Below are positions 24,999-33,800 of a stretch of DNA of 64,000 nucleotides, in pieces. The notes below the pieces were generated by a model that saw only the letters and a list, made by a program, of their open reading frames with translations, ran no database searches and had not been told where the DNA came from. The stretch spans positions 38,888 to 102,887 of the forward strand of contig JAJZME010000024.1 of the NCBI GenBank assembly GCA_021803035.1, given 5' to 3'. The DNA comes from Acidobacteriota bacterium. GTDB lineage: Bacteria > Acidobacteriota > Terriglobia > Terriglobales > Acidobacteriaceae. The first letter of the stretch is position 1. Every line of letters begins with the position of its first letter. Made by a program: the position numbers and the translations under genes.

Positions 24999-26099
24999 TC
25001 ATGCCTGTTCTTCGGCGCCCAGCGTCTCCGGCGTAACCACGCGGTGCCGCACATAGTTATAAGGAGGCACGGCATAGCCGCGCAGCAGCGCAATGCCCAG
25101 TTGAATCAGGCGGGGACCGTAGCTTTCCACCTCGTGCGAGATCGAGCCGATAATGGGGCTGGACTTGCGGCCCATCTCCTGCAATACCTCCGGAATACAA
25201 TCCTGGCCTACAATCGCGAAATCCTGTTCGCGCCCCGCGGCGCGCACCGCGTCCAGCACGCCCAGTGCGCTGGAGTCAGTCGCCGTAGCCACCAGCACCC
25301 GCTGCCGTTTGGTCTCCTTGCGCAGAAACTCGCTGATGGCGCTTGCGCTCTGCTCTCTCATGCCGCGGCCCTCGATTTGCAGGAAGCGATCGGCCGGAAT
25401 ATGGCTCAACCGGTCGCGAATCCCGTCGAAGGCACCCGCCATGCGGCTCTGCACAACGCTTCCAGCCTCGGAGAAGCCCACGCCCAAAACGCAGTCCGCC
25501 GTTCCCTTCCACTTGCGCAGCGCGTGCTGCGCAAGCAGGCTCCCGGCCTCGTAGCCCACCTCGAAGTTGTCCACGCCAAAGTAGGTGGCATTCGGGTGAG
25601 GCACATCGATGGCCACCAGCGGAATATCTGCTTTCTTGAAGATATGAGCCACGCGCGGAGCCGCCGCCTCTTCCACCTGCAGTTCCAGCGCCAGGTCAAC
25701 GCGCTTGGCCACAAACTCCTCGGCGTTCTGCACCGCAACGTCCGGATCGTAGCGGTTGTCGAGTATCAGCAGCTCAACGCCCGCGGCCGCGGCCGCGGCC
25801 GTAATGCTCTGCGTCACGGCAATCGAGAAAGGCATCTCGGCGCTGGACGTGGCAAAGCCGAAGCGCAACCGCCGTGGACGCGAGACCAGCCGGTATTGCC
25901 CGTTCTGCGCCTGCGCCACATAGCCCCGATGCACCAGCGTCTTCAGGATGCGGTAAACGCTGGTCTTCGAGATATGGGTCTTCTGATAGACGTCTTCCAG
26001 GCTCGCCGGTCCATGATTCTGCTCGAGCAGTTCGAGCACATCAAGTGCCTTCGACAGGATAGGGATCAAGTAGAGCCGTTTGATTTTAGCTTTGGGCAC
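24999..26099 (-). CDS. Hybrid regulator: IclR-type HTH fused to a sugar-binding (type 1 PBP) domain
   Basis: 366 residues with a GTG start preceded by AAAGGA. Residues about 10-75 form a winged helix of the IclR sort (SKALDVLELLEQNHGPASLEDVYQKTHISKTSVYRILKTLVHRGYV). From about 85 to 350 it is not an IclR effector domain but a RbsB/LacI-like periplasmic-binding fold: LLILDNRYDPDVAVQNAEEFVAKRVDLAL, IPLVAIDVPHPNATYFGVDNFEVGYEAGSLLA, and FAIVGQDCIPEVLQE. There is no signal peptide, so it is an intracellular sensor. Its place between rhaI and rhaEW makes it the likely rhamnose-responsive regulator of this block. Confidence 0.85.
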   Translation of the reverse strand: MPKAKIKRLYLIPILSKALDVLELLEQNHGPASLEDVYQKTHISKTSVYRILKTLVHRGYVAQAQNGQYRLVSRPRRLRFGFATSSAEMPFSIAVTQSITAAAAAAGVELLILDNRYDPDVAVQNAEEFVAKRVDLALELQVEEAAAPRVAHIFKKADIPLVAIDVPHPNATYFGVDNFEVGYEAGSLLAQHALRKWKGTADCVLGVGFSEAGSVVQSRMAGAFDGIRDRLSHIPADRFLQIEGRGMREQSASAISEFLRKETKRQRVLVATATDSSALGVLDAVRAAGREQDFAIVGQDCIPEVLQEMGRKSSPIIGSISHEVESYGPRLIQLGIALLRGYAVPPYNYVRHRVVTPETLGAEEQA

Positions 26100-26137
26100 G
26101 CTGTCCTTTCGCTGATTGTCCAGCGGGTAAATCAGAC

Positions 26138-26153
26138 TTATGCAATATCATAA
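26138..26153. promoter_or_regulatory. Dyad upstream of the hybrid regulator
   Basis: TTATG-CAATAT-CATAA is a perfect 5-bp inverted repeat about 40 bp upstream of the regulator start, in the 110-bp rhaI-regulator gap. Its ATATTGCATAA core (minus strand) resembles TATTGCAATA at 30406-30415 before lutA. Both could be half-related binding sites of the regulator. Confidence 0.3.
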
Positions 26154-26209
26154 TTCACCCTTTGGGCATAACTTCTACCTGGCTCCTTGCTCCGTCGCTT
26201 TTTCTTGCC

Positions 26210-27406
26210 TCACGCGTAACTGCTCACGGCGGCATGCCGGCTTCCCCGTTCGGCCTCGACGCGCTCCACATATCCGCTTTCGTGCAGCGCCTGCAGCGGG
26301 TCGGCGGGTAGCCCGCGCGCTTCACGCCAGGCCCGGGTCAGCGGCCGGACGTCGTTCCAGAACGCGCCCCGGAAATGCTCCTCGGCGGCTACCAGATCGC
26401 ATGCTTTCTGATAGGTGGCCAGCCGCTCCCGGTCGAGCAGCGCAGCCTTCAAATACAGCTCCTGCGCCATCACCACGGTCTGTACCATGGCTTCCATCTT
26501 GCCCTTCAGGTTGTGGCTCTGGTCGATCATATAGGCCACATCGAGCGTCAGGCCGTCGGCTGCGGCGGCGTGGATCTCATGAAAAATGCGGAAAATCTGG
26601 TAGGGATCGATGGAGCCCAGTGTCAGGTCGTCGTCGGCATAGCGGCGATCATTGAAGTGGAATCCGCCCAGCATGCCCGTGTGCAGCAGCCAGGCCACTA
26701 TCTGCTCGATGTTCTGCGCCACGTAATGATGGCCGGTATCCACCAGCACCCGCGCCTGCGGGCCAGCGGTCCGCGACAAGTGCGCCGACATGCCCCAATC
26801 GGCGATATCGGTGTGATAGAAAGCCGGCTCGAAAGGCTTGTACTCCACCAGCAACCGCTGGTCGGGCGCAAGATGGTCATGGCAAACGCGCAGCGCATCC
26901 TCGAGCCAGCCAATCCGCTTGCGGATGCTCTGTGTTCCCGGATAGTTCGACCCGTCGGCCAGCCACAGCGAGATATCCCGTGAGCCAAGCGCCTTGCCGA
27001 TCTCGATCGAATCGAGCATGTGGGCCACCGCCTGCTCGCGGATCTCCGCCGCAGGGTTGCAGAGCGACCCGTGTTTGTACTGCTGATCCTGAAAAAGGTT
27101 GGGGTTGATGGAGCCGGAGCGGATGCCGAAACGGCGCTCCAGCTTCTGCACCGCGGGAACGTCGGCCAGGCCGCGAGGCAAGTCCCACAGCACATGCAGA
27201 GCCAGCGTCGGAGTGACGCCGGTGAGCCGGTTCACCTCGGCGGCGTCGGCAAATTTCTCCTCGATGGTGGACGCGGCCGCGGCCTGCACGAACTTGCCGA
27301 AGCGCGTACCGGTGTTGGCGAACCCCCATGAGGGGATCTCGATCTGGAAGGAATCCAAGGCCTTGCAGACGAGATCAAAGGTTGCGGATTCGGCATATTT
27401 CGTCAT
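26210..27406 (-). CDS. rhaI: L-rhamnose isomerase (RhaI type)
   Basis: A 398-residue TIM-barrel sugar isomerase of the Pseudomonas stutzeri/RhaI kind, not the E. coli RhaA kind. Supporting segments are FQIEIPSWGFANTGTRFGKF, GSINPNLFQDQQYKHGSLCNP, LWLADGSNYPGTQSIRKR, VEYKPFEPAFYHTDIADWG (metal Glu), VDTGHHY and GGFHFNDRRYADDDLTLGS. It converts L-rhamnose to L-rhamnulose with a divalent metal. The start has a strong GAGAGGTGATC ribosome-binding site. It follows lutC by 42 bp. Confidence 0.93.
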   Translation of the reverse strand: MTKYAESATFDLVCKALDSFQIEIPSWGFANTGTRFGKFVQAAAASTIEEKFADAAEVNRLTGVTPTLALHVLWDLPRGLADVPAVQKLERRFGIRSGSINPNLFQDQQYKHGSLCNPAAEIREQAVAHMLDSIEIGKALGSRDISLWLADGSNYPGTQSIRKRIGWLEDALRVCHDHLAPDQRLLVEYKPFEPAFYHTDIADWGMSAHLSRTAGPQARVLVDTGHHYVAQNIEQIVAWLLHTGMLGGFHFNDRRYADDDLTLGSIDPYQIFRIFHEIHAAAADGLTLDVAYMIDQSHNLKGKMEAMVQTVVMAQELYLKAALLDRERLATYQKACDLVAAEEHFRGAFWNDVRPLTRAWREARGLPADPLQALHESGYVERVEAERGSRHAAVSSYA

Positions 27407-27448
27407 TCTTGATCACCTCTCCCCGGTCGTAAGCTCTTTGGCCGGGCT

Positions 27449-28123
27449 TCAATTCAAAGTTGGTTGCGAGCCCTGGTCGAACACGAGAATCACGTCGAGA
27501 AACCGCGGTCCATGTACGCCCTTAATACGTGTCATTTCGATGTCGGCGGTGGCGCTCGGCCCTGAAATCCAGGTCACCAGCGCCGGCGGTTGCGGGCAGC
27601 GGCTGAAATACTCCGGTAACGTTTCCACGACCTGGCTTGCCCGCAGAACGCAAAGATGCCAGTCGGGAAGCAAAGTTAATATTCGCCGGCCCTCGCCGGC
27701 CTGATGGTGCAGCACAATCGTTCCGGAATCCGCGATGCCGCAAAACGCCGCGGTCACCACGCCCTCGGCACTCTCGATCTCGGACACCGGCAGGCTCTTC
27801 AGGTTCTTGTCGACCTTCCAGACGAACTCCTCGGCCTGCCATTCCGCGGGAAGCCCGGCGGGAGCCACGAACACGCGCCGCCCGCTGCCTTTGAGCCGTG
27901 CCGCAATCGTGGCCTCCAATTCGTCCGGCATGCACCTGGTCACCTCGGCATCGTACTCGCGCAGCCGCTCGATCATCCGCTCTACGCAGGCATTCGCGCT
28001 CATCGCGCCCAGGCGGACGTATTCGCGCGGCAGAGCCGCATACGCCTCTGCAAGCTGCGGCGCCGCAGCCGGGGTCGCAGCCCGGATGCGATCCAGAATC
28101 CGTTGCCGTGACGAAGCGCTCAC
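27449..28123 (-). CDS. lutC: Lactate utilization protein C (LUD domain)
   Basis: 224 residues from a GTG at 28123 that overlaps the lutB stop (GTGA). The ORF track extends this frame to 28882 across lutB; that extension is a shadow. The LUD domain is recognisable by CMPDELEATIAARL, FCGIADSGTIVLH and the C-terminal ISGPSATADIEMTRIKGVHGPRFLDVILV. LutC is the third subunit of the LutABC L-lactate oxidation complex, which yields pyruvate in the cytoplasm. Position directly before rhaI ties lactate oxidation to rhamnose catabolism. Confidence 0.92.
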   Translation of the reverse strand: MSASSRQRILDRIRAATPAAAPQLAEAYAALPREYVRLGAMSANACVERMIERLREYDAEVTRCMPDELEATIAARLKGSGRRVFVAPAGLPAEWQAEEFVWKVDKNLKSLPVSEIESAEGVVTAAFCGIADSGTIVLHHQAGEGRRILTLLPDWHLCVLRASQVVETLPEYFSRCPQPPALVTWISGPSATADIEMTRIKGVHGPRFLDVILVFDQGSQPTLN

Positions 28124-29592
28124 GCAACCCCCTTTCCCTGCGCATTGCCTCTCGCCGCACACCATTCGCGGAAGGTCTGCGGCGGCATCCCGCGCAGGTC
28201 GCGCGTCTGCGTCCACTTGCCGCCGACACCCGGCAGCGAGTGAATCCACCCGTCCTTGCGCGTAAAGCAGCGCATGCCCACGCGCCCCACCCGTTGCGCC
28301 GCCTGGAACATCCACGCGCGCGAAAACAGCACGTTGGCGACGCGCAACCCCATATAGATGGGGTCGAAGAAGCGCCCCGCCTGCTTGCGCTCCTGCTCTA
28401 CAACCTGGGAGCGCAACTCCAGCAGCACCTCGGGAATATTGATCTTGACCGGGCAAACCTCGTAGCACGCCGCGCACAGCGATGAAGCGTACGGCAGCGA
28501 CTGCGCGTGGCGCATCTGCTGGAGCTGCGGCGTCAGAATGGCTCCGATCGGCCCCGGGTAGACGGAGCCGTAAGCGTGCCCGCCCGTCTGCCGGTACACC
28601 GGGCAGGCGTTCATGCACGCCGCGCAGCGAATGCACCGCAGCGTCTGCTGCTCCGTGTGCCGGCCCAGGATGGAGGAGCGCCCATTGTCCAGCAGCACCA
28701 CGTGAAAGCGCTGCGGCCCGTCGCCCGGCGTTACGCCGGTCCACAGCGACGTATACGGGCTCATGCGCTCGCCCGTAGCCGAGCGTGCCAGCACCTGCAA
28801 CATCACTTCCAGGTCCTCGAACCGTGGCAGAATCTTTTCGATGCCGGCCAGCGTAATCAGGGTGCGCGGCAGAGTCAAGCACATTCGCCCGTTGCCTTCC
28901 GACTCCACCACCGCTACCGCGCCCGTTTCGGCAATCAGGAAGTTCGCTCCGCCGATCGCCGTCGGTACGCCAAGAAATTTTTGCCGCAAATAATTCCGCG
29001 CTGCGGCCGTCAGCTCCCGCGGTTCGTCCGACAATCCCTCGATCCCCATCCGCCGGGCAAAGATTTCCCGCACCTGGCTGCGGTTCACATGCAGCGCCGG
29101 AACGACAATGTGCGAAGGCTCGTCTTCGCCAAGCTGCAGAATGATCTCCGCCAGGTCCGTCTCAAAGACCTTTACGCCCGCAGCTTCCAGAAACGGATTC
29201 AGTTGAATCTCCGCCGAGGTCATCGTCTTGATCTTGATGACCTCCGAGGCATGCTCTTCGCGCAGGATCTCCCCGATGATCCTCCGCGCCTCGTCCGCGT
29301 CGGCCGCCCAATGCACTTGGCCGCCCGCCGCCGTGCAGCGCTCCTCGAATTGCACCAGATACGCGCCCAAATTCCCCAGCACATGATCGCGGATCGCCGC
29401 TCCGGCCGCGCGCAGCGCCTGCCAATCGGTCTTCTCTGCAACCAGCCGGGCGCGCTTGTCTTGAATCACGTCGATGGCGTGGGCCACGTTCTTGCGCAGT
29501 TGCGGGTTGCGCAGCACTGGCAGAGCCGCCTGCGGAAACGGCGCCGCCTGCGCCGGATCGAGCACGGGATGCTCCCCCACGGCGTGGCTCAT
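28120..29592 (-). CDS. lutB: Lactate utilization iron-sulfur protein B
   Basis: A 490-residue LutB/YkgF-type protein. The N-terminal two thirds form a LUD domain (VIKIKTMTSAEIQLNPFLEAAGVKVFETDL, IGGANFLIAETGAVAVVESEGN). Two 4Fe-4S ferredoxin motifs follow, CIRCAACMNACPVYRQTGGHAYG and CAACYEVCPVKINIPEVLL, then a C-terminal DUF3390-like tail. It moves electrons from lactate within the LutABC complex. It overlaps lutA upstream (ATGA) and lutC downstream (GTGA), so the three are translationally coupled. Confidence 0.93.
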   Translation of the reverse strand: MSHAVGEHPVLDPAQAAPFPQAALPVLRNPQLRKNVAHAIDVIQDKRARLVAEKTDWQALRAAGAAIRDHVLGNLGAYLVQFEERCTAAGGQVHWAADADEARRIIGEILREEHASEVIKIKTMTSAEIQLNPFLEAAGVKVFETDLAEIILQLGEDEPSHIVVPALHVNRSQVREIFARRMGIEGLSDEPRELTAAARNYLRQKFLGVPTAIGGANFLIAETGAVAVVESEGNGRMCLTLPRTLITLAGIEKILPRFEDLEVMLQVLARSATGERMSPYTSLWTGVTPGDGPQRFHVVLLDNGRSSILGRHTEQQTLRCIRCAACMNACPVYRQTGGHAYGSVYPGPIGAILTPQLQQMRHAQSLPYASSLCAACYEVCPVKINIPEVLLELRSQVVEQERKQAGRFFDPIYMGLRVANVLFSRAWMFQAAQRVGRVGMRCFTRKDGWIHSLPGVGGKWTQTRDLRGMPPQTFREWCAARGNAQGKGVA

Positions 29593-30341
29593 GCCGTCAC
29601 CTCCGCCGGAGATGTCTCCGTGCTGGCCAGAATCTGCGCTATGTGGATGGTCTTCATACCCGCATACTGCCGGTGCATGGCTCCGCCCAGGTGCATCAGG
29701 CAGCTATTGTCCACTCCCGTGCAATACTCCGCCCCGGTCGCCACAATGTCCTGCAGCTTGGCGGCCAGCATCGCCGACGATACTTCCCCGTTCTTCACCG
29801 AAAATGTCCCGCCGAATCCGCAGCAGCGGTCCAAATTCGCCAGGGGCACCAGCTCCAGTCCCCGAACCTTGCCCAGCAGCCGCCAGGGCCGGTCGCCCAG
29901 GTGCAGGCTGCGCAGTCCGTGGCAACTGGCGTGATACGTCACCCGGTGCGGAAAATACGCGCCCACATCCTCCACGCCCAGCCGGTCAATCAGAAATTCG
30001 CTCAGCTCGTACACCCGCGGCAGCAGCGCCGCCAGCTCCTTGCCCTGCTCAGCCGTGCCCAGCTCCGCAAACAGCCCCGGATACTGGTCGCGGACCATCG
30101 CCACGCACGAGGAAGACGGAACCACAACTGCCTCAGAGTCCCGATACAGCCTGACAAATCGCTTTGCCTGACTGAACGCCTCGCCGCGAAAGCCGGTGTT
30201 GGCGTGCATCTGCCCGCAGCAGGTCTGCGCCGGATTGAAACCCAGCTCGACGCCCAGCCGCTCCAGCAGGTGCACCACCGCACGACCGGTTTCTGGAAAC
30301 AGCGTGTCGTTATAGCACGTGATGAAAAGCGATACGCGCAT
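29589..30341 (-). CDS. lutA: Lactate utilization protein A (cysteine-rich oxidoreductase)
   Basis: 250 residues from the ATG at 30341 (MRVSLFITCYND). Two CCG domains are visible: NPAQTCCGQMHANTGFRGEA, preceded by the lone Cys in FITCYND, and DRCCGFGGTFSVKNGEVSSAML, preceded by VTYHASCHGLRSL. These bind an unusual iron-sulfur centre or heterodisulfide-like cluster. LutA is the first gene of the whole lut-rha block, so the promoter must lie in 30342-30500. It shares a 4-bp overlap with lutB. Confidence 0.92.
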   Translation of the reverse strand: MRVSLFITCYNDTLFPETGRAVVHLLERLGVELGFNPAQTCCGQMHANTGFRGEAFSQAKRFVRLYRDSEAVVVPSSSCVAMVRDQYPGLFAELGTAEQGKELAALLPRVYELSEFLIDRLGVEDVGAYFPHRVTYHASCHGLRSLHLGDRPWRLLGKVRGLELVPLANLDRCCGFGGTFSVKNGEVSSAMLAAKLQDIVATGAEYCTGVDNSCLMHLGGAMHRQYAGMKTIHIAQILASTETSPAEVTA

Positions 30342-30837
30342 GTTCACCCAGTTTGCCGAGCAGTAGCTGCGAAGAAGTATGATATGTGATAGGAAACCAA
30401 TTGTCTATTGCAATAAATATTCACGCACTATTTCCTTTGGGCTTTCCGCGTTCGGCCGCATTGCGCATTGAGTCAACCGTTTCGCGCCCCGGCTCGTCTA
30501 ATTGAGATGGGCAAGTGCAAGCGCTTTTTCAGATCGGCGCCCAATGTCATCATCTTATTTCCTCCTGCCTTCGTCTCGCTTGGGTTTTTCTTCAGGTTGC
30601 ATAAGGATGCAAAAGCTCGTGCCCTTAGTAAAGGCTTTTACCCTTCCCTGGAGATTCGCGGTGCAGCTTTCTTCTCTCTTGAAACCGCGCTATGATGTCT
30701 CATCGTTCGCAGCCGGTTCCTCGGAATCCATGGCGCATCCCTGACGCCGGCTGTTTGACCGGCACGGCAACTTTCCGGCTTATCGGGGGTTGTCATACAC
30801 ATTAGGTTCCAGAAAGAAAGGTTCCAGGAAAGCCATC
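30342..30837. other. Divergent intergenic region lutA / sedolisin
   Basis: About 495 bp with no coding frame I can support. The AT-rich stretch next to lutA carries TATTGCAATA (30406-30415), a perfect 10-bp palindrome that is a candidate operator for the rhamnose regulator. Two more short dyads occur: TTGCAT-AAGG-ATGCAA (30597-30612) and GTAAA-GGCT-TTTAC (30628-30641). GCCGG-N8-CCGGC (30746-30763) could form a hairpin in the sedolisin leader. Confidence 0.5.
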
Positions 30838-33800
30838 ATGAGAAGTCTGCGTACGCTCTCCTTGTGTGCAGTAGCTGGCGCATTTTTCAGTTCAACCGCG
30901 CTGTTTGCCCAGCACGTCGGCCCCACGGTGCGCATCACCGGCCCCATCAGCACAAGCCAGGTCGTTACGCTCAAGGGCACGGTTCCCTTCCTGGCCAATG
31001 CGCATAACGACCGCGGCCTCGCGCCAGCCGGAATGCAACTGGAGCGCATGCACCTCATCCTCAAGCGCAGCCCCGCCCAGGAAGCCGCCCTCAGGCAGCT
31101 CATCGCCGAGCAGAACACCCCCGGATCGCCCAACTACCACAAGTGGCTCACCCCCGCCCAGTTCGGCGCCGAGTTCGGGCCCTCGCAGCAGGACATTGCC
31201 ACCCTCGAAAAATGGCTCACCAGCCAGGGCTTCCAGATCCTCAAGCTCGAGCCCGGCAATCAGACCCTCGACATTTCCGGCACCGTCGGCCAACTGAGCA
31301 GCGCCTTCCATACGCAGATTCATAAATACATGGTCAACGGCCGCCTGCACTATTCCAACGCCAACAATCCGCAGATCCCCGCGGCTCTGTCCCCTGTCGT
31401 TGGTGGCTTTGTTTCCCTCAATAACTTCCACTACCGCAGCCAGGCCGTCAATCTCGGCGAGGCCACCTATAACCCCGCCACCGGCCTTGCCAAGCCAAGC
31501 TGGACCGTCGGCTCGGGATCCTTCAATTACCAGAACTACAACTTCGTTCTTTCCCCTGTCGATTTCGCCACCGAGTACAACCTAGCCCCGCTCTACCAGG
31601 AAGGCCTCAACGGAACCGGCCAGACCATCGCCATCGTCAACGACTCCAACATCAACCTCAGTCTGGTTAACCAGTTCCGCAGCCTCTTCAATCTGCCCTA
31701 CAATCCCCCGCAGGTCATCATTGACGGCAACGACCCCGGCATCAACGGCATCAACAACCCGGATGGCCCCAACTACGACTCCGTCGAAGCCTATCTGGAC
31801 GTCGAATGGGCTGGCGCCATCGCCCCCAATGCCACCATTGACCTGGTCATCGCCGCCGACACCGCGGCTGAGAACGGCCTGATGCTTGCCGCCGAGCACG
31901 CCGTTTATTCCGACATCGCTCCGGTCATCAGCGTCAGCTTCGGCCAGTGCGAATCCATCCTCGGCAGCAACAATGGCTTCGTAAACAGCCTCTGGCAGCA
32001 GGCAGCCGCCCAGGGCCAGACGGTGATGGTCGCGGCCGGCGACAACGGCTCCGCCGGCTGCGACGATCAGAATACCGTCGAGTACGCCAGCGGCGGCCAG
32101 GCCGTCAATGGCCTCGCCTCCACGCCCTACGACGTCGCCGTGGGCGGCACGGACTTCTTTTACAGCTCCTATAACTCCGGCAGCTCGGCCATCAATTCCC
32201 AGTTGCAAACCTACTGGGACACCACCGCCAGCAACAGCACGCCCACGGCATCCATCAAGGGCTACATCCCCGAGCAGCCCTGGAACAACAGCCAGTACGG
32301 CCTCAATCTCTTCAGCTATTACAGCGCAACCGGTTCCACCACCATCACCGCCGGCAGCGGCGGCGCCAGCAATGCCGCCCTCTGCAGCAATAACAGCTAT
32401 AGCAGCACCACCGGGCAATGTACCGGAACAACTTCCGGCTATTCCAAACCCGCGTGGCAGCAGGCGCTGGTGGGCCTCAGCGGCTTCAATATGCCCAATG
32501 ACAAGGTCCGTGACCTGCCCGACGTCTCTCTCTTCGCCGCCTCAGGCTACAACGACAGCTTCATTCCCATCTGCGCCACCGATGGCGACTGCCAGCCCGT
32601 TTCCAGCGGCAGTACCGTGCAGGTCTTCGGCGTAGGAGGCACCTCGGCTGCGGCGCCGGCCTTTGCCGCCATCATGGCGCTGGTTAACCAGAAATACGGC
32701 CCTCAGGGCCAGGCCGACACCATTCTTTATCCCCTTGCCGTGCAGGACCCCACTGCCTTCAACGCCGTTACCCACGGCACCAACACTGTCCCCTGCGAGT
32801 ATTCGCCCACCCTCAGCACCAACTGCATTCAAGGCACCAATCCTCTCACCGTCCAGATCACGAACTCCAGTGGCGTCTCTTCCTCGGTCACCGAAGGCGA
32901 GATCGGCACCGGCTCAACAGCGGACTATAACGCCGCCGCCGGCTACAATCTGGCCACCGGCCTGGGCAGCATCAACGCCTACAACCTGGTCACCGATTGG
33001 GGCAACGTCAAGCTGCCTTCCACGACGGTCACTCTCAACCCCACCACGTCAACCAGCTTCACCCATGGCGACACCTTCTCCTTCAACGGAACTGTGACCG
33101 GCACAGGCAGCGGCACGCCCACCGGCGACGTCGCCATCATGACCAACAGCACCGAGCAGTCCCAGCAGGGCATCACCACATTCCCGCTCGGTAGCAGCGG
33201 CAATTACTCCGGCAGTCTCACCACCCTGCCCGGCGGCAACTACGACATCTGGGCTTCCTACAGCGGCGACAGCAACAACGCCATGAGCGTCTCCCAAAAG
33301 ATTCCCCTTACAGTGCAGCCCGAGCCCAGCGGCATCGCCTTCGGCATCTACCAGAACACCAGCATCAATGCACCCGGCAGCGGATCGTACCTTACAACCA
33401 GCCCGTCCGCATCCATCGATTACGGCACGCAGCTCATGCTCAGCGCCAAGGTCGCGCCCACGGCTGACGTCACGGCCGTGCAAAACTGCTCCGCTTCCAC
33501 CTCCACCGCCAAATGCCCCACCTACGGCGCCCCCACCGGCGTCATTACCTTCCTGGACAACGGCGCCACCCTGAACACGGCCGTTCTCAACTCGGAGGGC
33601 GACGCCGAATTCAACGCGCCCCTCTCGGTGGGAAGCCACTCGCTCTCGGCCAGCTACGCCGGTGACAACAGTTACGATAAGTCCACGAGCGCCAACCCCA
33701 TCACCGTCACGGTGGCCAAAGACACTCCCGTCATTTCCCTCGGCACATCGGTCACCGGAACCGGCTCCAGCGGAACCACCAGCCTGGTCAACGGACCCAA

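Noticed and set aside
28124-28882. N-terminal extension of the lutC frame given in the ORF track
   Set aside because: It overlaps lutB in another frame, is low-complexity Ala/Gly/Arg, and the GTG at 28123 coupled to the lutB stop gives a normal-length LutC.
28507-29934. 475-codon plus-strand ORF opposite lutAB
   Set aside because: Antisense shadow of two confident genes; no domain recognised.
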